64,000 nucleotides of DNA from CAYZWU01 sp964482235. GTDB taxonomy: Bacteria > Planctomycetota > B15-G4 > CAYZWU01. Of the stretch, positions 29,659 to 37,892 are shown one piece after another. Below the pieces are notes generated by a model. It worked only from the letters and a program-made list of their open reading frames with translations. It was not told the DNA's origin and did not search any database. Where the stretch lies: contig CAYZWU010000032.1 in NCBI GenBank assembly GCA_964482235.1, positions 1-64,000 on the forward strand. Reading direction: 5' to 3'. The position numbers and the translations under genes are program-made. Every line of letters begins with the position of its first letter. Within the stretch, counting starts at the first letter, position 1.

Positions 29659-29771
29659 GACGGGGATACCGAGCCCGCGCAATCTCCGCCATATTCGTAC
29701 GGCGGCGCACACGGGTTCGGTTTCTCAGCACCCGAATATGGCGGAGATTGCGCGGGCTCGGTATCCCCGTC
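29659..29771. repeat. Perfect 39-bp inverted repeat
   Basis: Two 39-base arms, 29659-29697 and 29733-29771, are exact reverse complements and flank a 35-base spacer. There is no T-tract, so it is not a typical terminator, and it is far longer than REP elements. The left arm plus the first spacer bases matches 48101-48141 (minus) at about 35 of 41 positions. Confidence 0.9.
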
Positions 29772-30452
29772 TCAGAACTCCCCGATATCCTTCTTTCCCG
29801 TCCCGATCAGGTCATCGCCCGGCTTCCAGTTGGCCGGCGCCGCCTTGCCGGGGTTTCGCGTCACGGCTTGGAGCGCCTGAAACTGCCGCAGGATCTCGTC
29901 AACGCTTCTGCCCAGGGGAGGCACCATCACCTCCAGCGCCATGATCCTGCCCTTCGGATCGATCAGGAAGTGGGCGCGATGATCGAGACCGGTTTCGCTC
30001 TGCCATGTGCCGTAGGTCCGCGACACCTCACCGTTAGGATCGGCGCAGAGCGGAAAGTCGACCTTCTCGAGGCATGGCGAGGTCTTCTTCCACATGTAAT
30101 GGGTGAATTCCGTATCGGTGCTCACGGCGAGAACTTCGACGTCGAGGGCCTTGAAATCCGCATACCTCTCTGCAACTGCAGAAAGCTCCGTGGGTCAGAC
30201 AAAGGTGAAGGCAGCCGGAATGAATGTGAGGTAAACCCATTTGCCTCTGTAGTCGGACAGCTTGATCCGCCTGATCTCGTCTCCAATCACGGCGGTCAGG
30301 CTGAAATCCGCTGCGATTTCACCGGGCAAGGGGATCGGCGCGATCACCAGGGATCCCTCTTCCCCGTTTTCGACCTGAGGGATCACGAACGCCGTTGCTC
30401 CCAGACAGAGACAGAGAACGGCAACAATGGAAACGATCTTGGGTGGACTCAT
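29772..30452 (-). CDS. Selenocysteine-containing exported peroxiredoxin
   Basis: A 226-residue 2-Cys-type peroxiredoxin if the in-frame TGA at 30195-30197 is read as Sec (residue 86). The frame is continuous and homologous on both sides: FIPAAFTFV before and PTELSAVAERYADF after, so TGA replaces the peroxidatic Cys of the PxxxTxxC motif exactly. The catalytic Thr and the Arg of GLDHRAHFLIDP are kept. A signal peptide at residues 1-25 indicates an exported enzyme. The usual VCPANW resolving Cys is Ala (KAAPANW), so a different resolving partner is needed; Cys residues in SPCL and PLCAD are candidates. A SECIS-like hairpin follows the UGA. Start ATG has a GGGGAAAG site. The alternative is a nonsense-mutated gene. 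Confidence 0.85.
30166..30185 (-). promoter_or_regulatory. Bacterial SECIS-like hairpin of the peroxiredoxin
   Basis: Just after the UGA on the minus strand, an 8-bp stem (30185-30178 with 30173-30166, one G-U pair) closes an AGUU loop. Seventeen bases separate the UGA from the loop, and G is the second loop base. Both match the published bSECIS rules (loop 16-37 nt from UGA, G in the first two loop positions). Confidence 0.75.
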
Positions 30453-30631
30453 TTTTCTTTCCCCATGGCCTTTGCCTCGACCATGCTGCTGTGCGCGGAT
30501 TCCCCCTCGAGGAAGGAGCCGCCTTGTTTTCAGGGTCGAGAGCGAGAATGAAACGGTTTGAACCTTGGATCAATCCCTCTATTAGCATAAAGATAGCCCG
30601 GGACAACAATCGCGGCCGACGAAAGGTTGCG

Positions 30632-31474
30632 CTACCGCAACTCCACGATCCGGGCCAGCTCGAGCCCCCCTCTCACGAGCCCCTCACCCACGAGATAATC
30701 GGCAATATCCTTCTGGATGGCCCGACGGTCCTTTCCGCTCGTGACTTTCGACACGACAACGGAATCCCAGACAGGCTCCTTCCGGTCCCGGATCGCCACG
30801 CGGCATTCGCCCCTGTAGAGAAGGATCTTCGATTCCGCCGGGATCAGACTGTCCTCCACCTCCTCGAAGGCGAGTTCGAAGAGGATCTTCAGCTCGGACT
30901 CCTCCTCCCCTGTCAGCACGAAGCCCTCGCCTGCAAGATGTTTCGCCAGCTCGGCCTCGGCGGAAGAGAGGTCGTCGAGGAGCGATCCCTCGGCCGAGAG
31001 CCGAAAGGAGAGCCTGGTTTCGTTCCCGTAGAGGACGGCGGGCTCCGCGACGGGGGCGTGGCAGTCCTCGCAGGCCACGAGCAGCAGGCTTGACGAGAAT
31101 GGCGAGTTTCTTTCCAGGTGGCAGCCATTGCACCCTTTGTGCGCCGCGTCTCAGAGAAAGGGAAGATCGCTCGATGCGACACTCGTGTGCGAGGGGTGGC
31201 AGCTGCTGCAGGCACGCGGCGGTTCGACCTTCGTGCCTTCATAGGCGTGATGGCAGAAACGGCATTCTATCGGCGCCCCCCTCTCGTCGCGGAGAAGATA
31301 ATGCAGCCTGTGATTCAGGATCATCGGGCCGGCCTCAAGGGACTTCTCGGAGAGGAGGATCTGGTCGAGGGCGCCCGGCCTCTCCCTTTCAGCCCCGGGA
31401 AATAAGAGGCACCGGACGAGGAGGATGGGAACGAATAGGATCAGGACCAGGGCGGCTCTTCTACTCGAAGTCAT
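30632..31474 (-). CDS. Tetraheme cytochrome c with in-frame UGA
   Basis: A 280-codon frame interrupted once by TGA at 31151-31153 (codon 108). It begins with a membrane anchor or signal (residues 7-23). Heme motifs CRFCH and CSSCH lie before the TGA, and CNGCH and CEDCH follow in the same frame, so the full protein would bind four c-type hemes. A C-terminal domain of about 130 residues has no known motif. The ATG at 31474 has an AGGA site and starts 18 bases after the anti-sigma gene. The TGA may encode Sec, as in the downstream peroxiredoxin, or be a disabling mutation; the hairpins after it fit SECIS rules poorly. Confidence 0.7.
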
Positions 31475-31492
31475 TGTTTTCCTGCGAAGGCG

Positions 31493-32077
31493 TCACTTCT
31501 CCTGTCCATTGGATCCGATCGACAGGACGTCCAGGGGAAGCAGATCGACGAAGAACGCTCCGACGGCTTCGGCATCCCTGGTGAGCCGCTTCGCCTCGGC
31601 CAGGAGCGGTTCCTCCAGGAGAGCCAGGCTCAGGAGCTCGCTTGTATCGAGACTTTCCTGGATCTTGAGGTCCCATTCCGGCAGGTCCGATGCGGTTGCC
31701 GAATCGATCCCGTCGGCCTTTCCCGGGGTCTCGCCGCTACCTCGATCGCTGCGGAAGACCACGAAGACCAGGAGCAGCAGCAGGCACGCGGCCGCGGCCG
31801 GCACCCAGAGCGACTGCCAGGGGGACGTGCGCCGGATCTCGCGGACCCAGCCGCCTTCGTCGTCGACGGCGGAGACGATCCGCCGGCAGAGAGCGTCGCC
31901 TTCCGGGCATTCCGGTTCAGGAAGATCCTGCCGAAGCTTACCGGACATCGAGGAGAGCGCCTCGAAGAACTGCCGGCACGATGGACAGCTCGAGATGTGC
32001 CGCTGGAGGCGATCGGGAAGCGGACCGTCTCGATCCATCGAATCGGATATCGCCAACCTTTTGAAGAAGCACCTCAC
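31493..32077 (-). CDS. Zinc-finger anti-sigma factor (membrane)
   Basis: A 194-aa protein starting at GTG, with GGAG nine bases upstream. It carries the anti-sigma zinc motif HxxxCxxC (HISSCPSC) at about residue 27 and a single membrane segment at about 90-110, followed by a periplasmic tail of about 80 residues. It lies 14 bases after the ECF sigma gene, which is the standard arrangement for a sigma factor and its membrane inhibitor. The periplasmic tail is the likely sensor. Confidence 0.85.
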   Translation of the reverse strand: MRCFFKRLAISDSMDRDGPLPDRLQRHISSCPSCRQFFEALSSMSGKLRQDLPEPECPEGDALCRRIVSAVDDEGGWVREIRRTSPWQSLWVPAAAACLLLLLVFVVFRSDRGSGETPGKADGIDSATASDLPEWDLKIQESLDTSELLSLALLEEPLLAEAKRLTRDAEAVGAFFVDLLPLDVLSIGSNGQEK

Positions 32078-32091
32078 TGCTCAACGCTCCA

Positions 32092-32718
32092 TCAATACGA
32101 CAGGATCTCCTTCAGGCTCTCTCCGGCGCTTTGCCCGCTCCTCCCAGCAGATCGCCGCCTGTCAAGCTCTGCCAGCCGCTTCCTGGCACGGTAGAGCAGG
32201 ACCTTTGCGTGCACTCGGGTTGTGCCCATGACGCCGGCGATCTCCTTCACCGACATCTCCTCGGCATACCGGAGCCAGAGGGCGTCGAACTGCTTCCTCG
32301 AAAGGGATCGAGCCATGATCCAGAGGTTCTCCCTCGCTTCCTTCCTGGCCGCGCTCTCGAGCGGATCCATCCCGCCCGGCAGGTCGCCCGGGATCGGCAT
32401 TGCCCGTCGCCTTTGCTGCAGCCTGTAGTGGTCCACCATCAGCCGCGTCCCGATCGTGTAGAGCCAGGTGACGAACCGTCCGATCCGGCGGTACCTGTGA
32501 ATGTTCCGGTACGCCTTGATCAGGGTGTCCTGAACGAGATCCTCGCAATCCTCCCTGCTCCGGATCTTCTGCCTGAAGTAACGATAGAGGCGGGGCCCGA
32601 AGCGGTTCACCAGCTCGGCGAAATCCGCTTTCGAGCCTCGCTGCACGCTGACAGCCAGATCCTCGGCCGTCGGGCTCTCGAGACGCGCTGCCTTTTCGTT
32701 CGAGTTCGGTCGGGACAA
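32092..32718 (-). CDS. ECF-family RNA polymerase sigma factor
   Basis: A 208-aa sigma-70 factor. Region 2 is at about residues 30-100 (EDCEDLVQDTLIKAYRNI, FVTWLYTIGTRL) and region 4 at about 140-190 (FDALWLRYAEEMSVKEIAGVMG). The start is TTG at 32718 behind a strong GAGGAG site. It is followed by its probable anti-sigma gene, the tetraheme cytochrome and, 179 bases later, the Sec-peroxiredoxin, which are candidate regulon members. Confidence 0.92.
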   Translation of the reverse strand: MSRPNSNEKAARLESPTAEDLAVSVQRGSKADFAELVNRFGPRLYRYFRQKIRSREDCEDLVQDTLIKAYRNIHRYRRIGRFVTWLYTIGTRLMVDHYRLQQRRRAMPIPGDLPGGMDPLESAARKEARENLWIMARSLSRKQFDALWLRYAEEMSVKEIAGVMGTTRVHAKVLLYRARKRLAELDRRRSAGRSGQSAGESLKEILSY

Positions 32719-32758
32719 CGGAACTCCTCAAGAGAAGATCGGGTGCCCTCCTGCTGTT

Positions 32759-33670
32759 TCAGTCCTGTTTCTTCAGAAACTCGAAAAGCTCGTCAGCCTG
32801 CATCGTCTCGCGAAGGGTGACCAGGCATCCGGCCTGCTCGACCTTCATCGATCCGGCAAGCTTGGCGAGCTTGGGCTGCTCGTCGCCCAGCATCATGCCC
32901 AGGGCGATGATCCCCTGGACGATATTGTACACCTGTCCGGCCGTCTTCTCATCCCTGGCCGAGAGCTTGATGTTCAGGAAATCGACCCCCTCGCACTCCC
33001 CGAAGAAGATCGCGAGGCTCTCGGCCTTCTGCAGGATCCTGGCATTGGGGTGCCTGTCGGCCAGGTTCCCGAATCCCCTGGCAGCGGCGGCGAAGAAGGT
33101 CCCGGACGGCAGGCTGTTCAGCATCTGCAGGTTCCCGCCGCTTTCGAGGCTCGCCTTGCTGCCCGACAGGATGTCCAGCTCTTCCTTGACCAGCTCGATA
33201 TCGCTGGAGATCAGAAGCGTGTCACTCCGGAAAAAGCAGTAATGGAACTGCTTGTCGGGGGCGATGCACCTGAAGATCTTGAAATCGCCGTACACCATCT
33301 CGGTGCACTGGCAGTGCGTTTCCATCAGCGCCTTGACCTTCTCCCTGTCAAGGCGCCCCCTGACCACGATCAAGCCTTCCTCCTCGTTGAACGTCTTGCT
33401 GAAGGCCGTCACGCTGTGAAGATCCCTGATGGGATTGAAATCGAAGAGCTTGCCGAAGGCATCTATCTTCTGCATCTCCCCCTTGCTTTCCATCTCTCCC
33501 ATGATGAGCTGGCCGATCCGGCTCGCGACCAGTGCATTCATGTCGAAGTGAGCGGCCCACTTGGCATCAGCGGGGATATCGCTCGTTCTCAGCGGCCCGC
33601 CCGCGAGGCTGCCGGCAAAAAACAGGCTCAGGCAGAAAATGCAGACCATGGATCGAGTCACGGTTTTCAT
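32759..33670 (-). CDS. Secreted protein of unknown function ahead of sigma operon
   Basis: A 303-aa protein with a signal peptide (residues 5-24). The mature part starts IPADAKWAAHFDMNALVASRIG and has alternating alpha/beta character like the DUF3352-type proteins elsewhere in the window. No catalytic motif is seen. It lies 40 bases upstream of the sigma factor gene, so it may be the first gene of the sigma/anti-sigma/cytochrome transcript and might act as the envelope sensor. ATG at 33670 follows GGGAGAGAAG. Confidence 0.75.
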   Translation of the reverse strand: MKTVTRSMVCIFCLSLFFAGSLAGGPLRTSDIPADAKWAAHFDMNALVASRIGQLIMGEMESKGEMQKIDAFGKLFDFNPIRDLHSVTAFSKTFNEEEGLIVVRGRLDREKVKALMETHCQCTEMVYGDFKIFRCIAPDKQFHYCFFRSDTLLISSDIELVKEELDILSGSKASLESGGNLQMLNSLPSGTFFAAAARGFGNLADRHPNARILQKAESLAIFFGECEGVDFLNIKLSARDEKTAGQVYNIVQGIIALGMMLGDEQPKLAKLAGSMKVEQAGCLVTLRETMQADELFEFLKKQD

Positions 33671-33791
33671 TGTTCTTCTCTCCCGTATAAAACGATCGTG
33701 TTTGTTGATTCACGGTCCACTATACGATCCAGTCGTCCATCCGGTTACGGGCCCATGAAGGAAAATCATGATCAAGGCGGGCCCTCTCGTA

Positions 33792-34304
33792 TCACATGCC
33801 GTAGAGATGCCCGGTGTTCACGTCGACGCCGAGCAGCTTCAGGTAGCCGAACAGGGTCGTCTTGTGGCTGATCTGATGCTCCACCGACATCAGAAGCTGG
33901 TTCCAGAGGGGCAGCGGACGGGGATCCCAGGGGGCGGTCACGATCTTGTTGCTGAAGTCGTCGTCGGAGAGCTCGGCGAGCTGCGTGGCCGCCAGCTTGC
34001 GGTCCTCCTCGAGCATCCTCTTCGCCTCGGCGACGCTCGCCACGGTGGGAAACACCTCGGCGGGAGGAAGCACGCCCTCCTCGCACCCCTCGAACTCCGG
34101 CATCTCGGGCCACTCGCCGGTGATGAAGCCCTTCATGCAGACACCCGTGGCCGTGGTCAGGTGCATGAGCAGCTGGCTGGTCGTCCACCAGTTGTTCTTG
34201 TCCGACGGACGCCAGTCGAGCTTGTCCTCCGGGACCAGATCGAAGAGCGTCATTGTTGCGCGATAGACCCCTTCGGCGTAATCGGCAAGACCTTTCGTGT
34301 TCAT
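33792..34304 (-). CDS. DinB-family protein
   Basis: A 170-aa four-helix protein of the DinB/YfiT superfamily. The three-His metal pattern fits LLMHLT near residue 47 and VEHQISHK near residue 148. Members include thiol-dependent transferases and damage-induced proteins; a specific reaction cannot be assigned. The ATG at 34304 has AAGGAG upstream. Confidence 0.82.
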   Translation of the reverse strand: MNTKGLADYAEGVYRATMTLFDLVPEDKLDWRPSDKNNWWTTSQLLMHLTTATGVCMKGFITGEWPEMPEFEGCEEGVLPPAEVFPTVASVAEAKRMLEEDRKLAATQLAELSDDDFSNKIVTAPWDPRPLPLWNQLLMSVEHQISHKTTLFGYLKLLGVDVNTGHLYGM

Positions 34305-34484
34305 TCTCTTTCTCCTTGTTCTTCTTGTTCGGCTCCCGGACTTTTCCCGGCGGAAAAGACTCTGGAGTGAAATTCATGGAAGGTATAATAGCATGATCCT
34401 GCGGACCTGTCCGCAGTGCGCCCTCGCCCTTCTCGCCCCTGCGCCGTCTGATTGGTGCGCTTATCTACAGCTGCGAGGAATATC

Positions 34485-35381
34485 ATGAAACGAATGACAT
34501 CCTTTCTTCTCCCCCTGCTCCTGGCTCTCCTCGGCACATCGTCCTACGCCCAGCAGGCCGACCGGATCAAGGTCAAGACGATCCCTCTTGCTGAAAACGT
34601 CTCCATGCTGACGACACGGGCCGGCGGGAACCTCTGCGTCCTGGCGGGCGCGGACGGCGTGCTTCTCGTCGACTCGGAGTACGGACAGCTCTTCGACAAG
34701 GTGACGGCCGCAATCGCCGCCATCACCGACAAACCCGTCAGGTACGTTGTCAACACGCACTGGCACTTCGATCATGTTGGCGGCAACGAAAGCTTCACCC
34801 GGGGCGGTAGCGTGATCGTGGCGCACGAGAATGTGCGCAGCCGGATGGCCAGGAAGCAGGTCATCGGTGTCATCGATGCCGATGTCCCCGCCTCGCCCGA
34901 GGAAGCGCTGCCCGTCGTCACCTTCACCGACAAGCTCACGTTCCATTTCGGAGGCGAGGAGGTCACGGCACACCACTTTCCGAAGGCCCACACGGACGGC
35001 GACGCAGTCATTCATTTCAAGAAGGCCAACGTGGTCCACACGGGCGACATCGTCTTCTATTGCGGCTACCCTTTCATCGACGTCACAAGCGGCGGCACCA
35101 TCGACGGCATGATCGCCGCGGTGGAAGGGATCATGCGTCTCTGCGACGAGAAGACGAAGGTCATCCCCGGCCACGGCCCCCTGACGGATAGGGCCGGCCT
35201 CGAGAAGTACTGCGGCATACTCCGCGAGTTCCGGGAGATCATCGCCAGGGAGATTGCTGCGGGCAAGGACCTCGACGCGATCAAGGCTGCAAAGCCCACC
35301 GAGGCTCTCGACAAGGTCTGGGGCCGCAACTTCTTCGCGCCCGACAAGTTCACCGAGTGCGTCTACCTCTCCTTGAAGTGA
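34485..35381 (+). CDS. Exported metallo-beta-lactamase-fold hydrolase
   Basis: A 298-aa protein with a signal peptide (residues 1-22) and a complete MBL zinc site: THWHFDHVGG at about 93, His in HTGDIVF, and His in IPGHGPLTD. The fold covers the whole protein, most like the SoxH/quinoprotein-relay-type MBL group. The substrate cannot be read. The ATG at 34485 has GAGGA upstream. Its 3' end overlaps the convergent permease gene by 32 bases. Confidence 0.9.
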   Translation: MKRMTSFLLPLLLALLGTSSYAQQADRIKVKTIPLAENVSMLTTRAGGNLCVLAGADGVLLVDSEYGQLFDKVTAAIAAITDKPVRYVVNTHWHFDHVGGNESFTRGGSVIVAHENVRSRMARKQVIGVIDADVPASPEEALPVVTFTDKLTFHFGGEEVTAHHFPKAHTDGDAVIHFKKANVVHTGDIVFYCGYPFIDVTSGGTIDGMIAAVEGIMRLCDEKTKVIPGHGPLTDRAGLEKYCGILREFREIIAREIAAGKDLDAIKAAKPTEALDKVWGRNFFAPDKFTECVYLSLK

Positions 35382-36744
35382 TCCAGTAGATCGGCAGGCC
35401 GAGTGGCAGCAGGATGTACGAGATCGCCGCGGTCCACGGCATGTTCTTCAGGGCGTAGTCGACGGCGCTGTAGATCAGGAACGCACAGACCGCGCAGAAG
35501 ATGATCGTCGTGAAGGGGTAACCGGTCACCCTGTAGGGTCGGCGGACGCGGGGATCCTTGCGGCGGAGGACGATGACGGCCAGGCTGGTGGCAAGGTAGA
35601 AGGTGTAGACCGCCGCGGCGGTGTAGATGACCGAGTTGAAGAACGATCCGAGAACGAGGATCAGGACCAGGGCGATCGTCCCCTGCACCAGTAGAGCCCA
35701 GGCCGGCGTGCCGGTGCGAGGATTCCATCTGCCCAGGATGCGGAACGCGCGATGCTCCGATCCCACGGCATAGGAGATCCGGGCTCCCGTGAAGATCAGT
35801 CCGTTCACGGCCCCCAGGGCGGAGATGCAGATCAGGGCGCTTATCAACCGCTCCCCCACATGCGGAAGAACCGTCGAGATGCTCTTCGTGGCCGCCTCCT
35901 CGCCTGCCGTTGCCAGGCCCGTAAATCCCAGAGTGTAGAGAAACGCCCCGTTCACCATGAGGTAGAGCACGGTGACGGCCAGGGTGCCCAGCACCAGGGC
36001 GCGGACGATGTTGCGCTCGGGATTCTTCACCTCGGCGGCCACGTAGGCCATCTCGTTCCAACCGCCGAAGGCGAACAGCACGTAGATCAGGGCGATGCTC
36101 AGCGGAAAGGGCTCGAATGTCGCCCGGCTCTCCGTTCCCAACGGTGCGAACAAGGCCACTCCCACGATAGCCAGCAGCCCGAGCGCCTTGACCATGGTGA
36201 GGATGTTCTGCGTCCACTTGCTCTCCTTGACGCCGGCGATGTTGATTGCGGTGAAGAGCGCCACAACGGAGCAGGCATAGATCTGATCGGCAAAGGAAAA
36301 ATCGCTGCCGGACAGCGGGTCCCAGATCCCGCGCGCGAAGGTGGCAAAGGCAAAGGCCATCACGGCGATGTCGCCCGGGCGGACGATGGCGAGCTGGATC
36401 CAGCCGAAAAGAAAGCCGGCCCAGGGGCCGTAGGCTCGATTCAGGTAGACGTAGTCGCCCCCTTCTCTCGGATAGGCCGATGCCAGCTCGGCATAGCCGA
36501 AAGCGCCGAAGAGGGAGAGCATCCCGCCCAGTGCCCATAGAGCCAGGACGCCCCACAAGCACCCCGCTCCCCTGGCCACGTCCGGCGCGGTCCTGTAGAG
36601 ACCTGCGCCGATGATGATCCCCATGATCAGGCAGGTGGAGTCGAAGAGCGTCAGTTCTTTTCTGGGAGCCTCGTGCAACGCGAATTCCAGACAGGGATCG
36701 GTTCTCCCGCTCGACCTAACGGCCGGGAATATCTGACCGATCAA
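35350..36744 (-). CDS. APC-family amino acid permease
   Basis: A 464-aa inner-membrane transporter with about 12 hydrophobic segments. The APC signature is clear at the first helix (IMGIIIGAGLYR) and in helix 6-7 (FAFGGWNEMAYVAAEVKNPERN). It most resembles the SLC7/LAT-like amino acid permeases; the substrate is unknown. The N-terminus is uncertain: the TTG at 36744 has no good ribosome site, and a start nearer LHEAPRKE is possible. Confidence 0.9.
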   Translation of the reverse strand: MIGQIFPAVRSSGRTDPCLEFALHEAPRKELTLFDSTCLIMGIIIGAGLYRTAPDVARGAGCLWGVLALWALGGMLSLFGAFGYAELASAYPREGGDYVYLNRAYGPWAGFLFGWIQLAIVRPGDIAVMAFAFATFARGIWDPLSGSDFSFADQIYACSVVALFTAINIAGVKESKWTQNILTMVKALGLLAIVGVALFAPLGTESRATFEPFPLSIALIYVLFAFGGWNEMAYVAAEVKNPERNIVRALVLGTLAVTVLYLMVNGAFLYTLGFTGLATAGEEAATKSISTVLPHVGERLISALICISALGAVNGLIFTGARISYAVGSEHRAFRILGRWNPRTGTPAWALLVQGTIALVLILVLGSFFNSVIYTAAAVYTFYLATSLAVIVLRRKDPRVRRPYRVTGYPFTTIIFCAVCAFLIYSAVDYALKNMPWTAAISYILLPLGLPIYWITSRRGRRTR

Positions 36745-36818
36745 GATATTTCAATTTGATATGAGTCTTTTTTGATTTATTATATAGGAAATACAACCTC
36801 TTTCTCGGGAGATCCTTG

Positions 36819-37478
36819 ATGCAGCAGCAACCCATGGAATCGGACGATCGCAAAAAAAAACGCAAGCTCACCCGACTGCTGCTTCTCGACTGTGTCGCCA
36901 CGACCATCGAGTTCGAGGATGTGGCGTTTCTGATCGTCTTCGACAACAACTCGATCAGAATCTCCCGCAACAAGGACAATTTTACCGTCATCAAGCTGAT
37001 TAACCAGCAGGTTTCGTACAAGGCCACGATCCTGGGGGGATTCGCGCTGGAAGAGAAGAAGAACGGCGAGATCGACTACATGAAGTACTTTCTCGTCAAC
37101 TGGGATGATGACATGTCCATCCCGGAGCTCCACTTCAGGAAAGCGCCCCGGATGGTGACGCGCCAGTACAAGGTGGGGCAGAAGATCGAGCTGGGTATCG
37201 AGGATATCAAGAAGTACCGGGTGGCCTACCGGGATGGTGTCGAGGCCCGGTTCGAGAGGGAGAACAGCAATGGATTCAAATTCTCCTTCAGCACCGGCTT
37301 CTATGGAATGTTCTGGAAGGATCCCGACGGCGCCTACAACCTCAAGTTCTGGGGCGACAGGCTGAAGCCCGGGGAGGACGACTACCGCTCCCAGTCGAAG
37401 TTCATCGTCTCCCGCTCGAAGTTCACGGGAAACATGCTGCTGATCCTTCAGGACAACGCCATGGTGGACCTGATCTGA
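36819..37478 (+). CDS. Uncharacterised cytoplasmic protein
   Basis: A 219-aa soluble protein, basic near the N-terminus, without signal, membrane segment or known motif. It is rich in beta-strand and aromatic residues (KFSFSTGFYGMFWKDPDG). The ATG at 36819 has GGAG seven bases before it. It is divergent from the permease gene with only 74 bases between them. I do not recognise the family. Confidence 0.7.
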   Translation: MQQQPMESDDRKKKRKLTRLLLLDCVATTIEFEDVAFLIVFDNNSIRISRNKDNFTVIKLINQQVSYKATILGGFALEEKKNGEIDYMKYFLVNWDDDMSIPELHFRKAPRMVTRQYKVGQKIELGIEDIKKYRVAYRDGVEARFERENSNGFKFSFSTGFYGMFWKDPDGAYNLKFWGDRLKPGEDDYRSQSKFIVSRSKFTGNMLLILQDNAMVDLI

Positions 37479-37535
37479 AAAGCCCTGCCGGCAGACTTCG
37501 AAGCGCCCGATCAACGGAACTGCGCACGATCCGGA

Positions 37536-37850
37536 TCACTCCCAGGGATTCCTGCCCGCCTTCAGCGATGCCGCGATCTCATCGGGCAGACCGGAAAGTC
37601 GTGTCCAGAAAACGGTCAGGCCCGATCCCGGCCAGATCGTCTCCTGCCAGAGCTCGAGATAGACGCGATCCCCTGCCACTCCGATCAGCTCGGTGTTCTT
37701 CATGGTGTGAACCGCGCCGATCTCCTTGGCGCGATCGAGAAACTCCGGCCCGCTGAGCTCCTTCACGCCGGCACAGCCCGACAGGAGCAGCAGGCAGCAG
37801 GCCATCAGAACCGCAGAGGGCAGTGCGCCCCGTTTGTCTCCATGCGTCAC
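37536..37850 (-). CDS. Small lipoprotein of unknown function
   Basis: A 104-aa protein with a good lipobox (LLLSGC) at about residue 26, starting at GTG behind a GAGGAG site. The mature part of 79 residues has no known motif. Possibly transcribed with the lipase upstream (42-base gap). Confidence 0.72.
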   Translation of the reverse strand: MTHGDKRGALPSAVLMACCLLLLSGCAGVKELSGPEFLDRAKEIGAVHTMKNTELIGVAGDRVYLELWQETIWPGSGLTVFWTRLSGLPDEIAASLKAGRNPWE

Positions 37851-37892
37851 CCTTCGACTCCTCGATGAATCACCCCGGCCTTCTCCAAGGTC

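Noticed and set aside
29659..29771. Inverted repeat as the subtilase terminator
   Set aside because: No T-tract on either strand, a 35-base loop and a related copy elsewhere; better treated as a repeat element.
31118..31405. Plus-strand ORF opposite the cytochrome
   Set aside because: Antisense to the heme-motif region; no homology visible.
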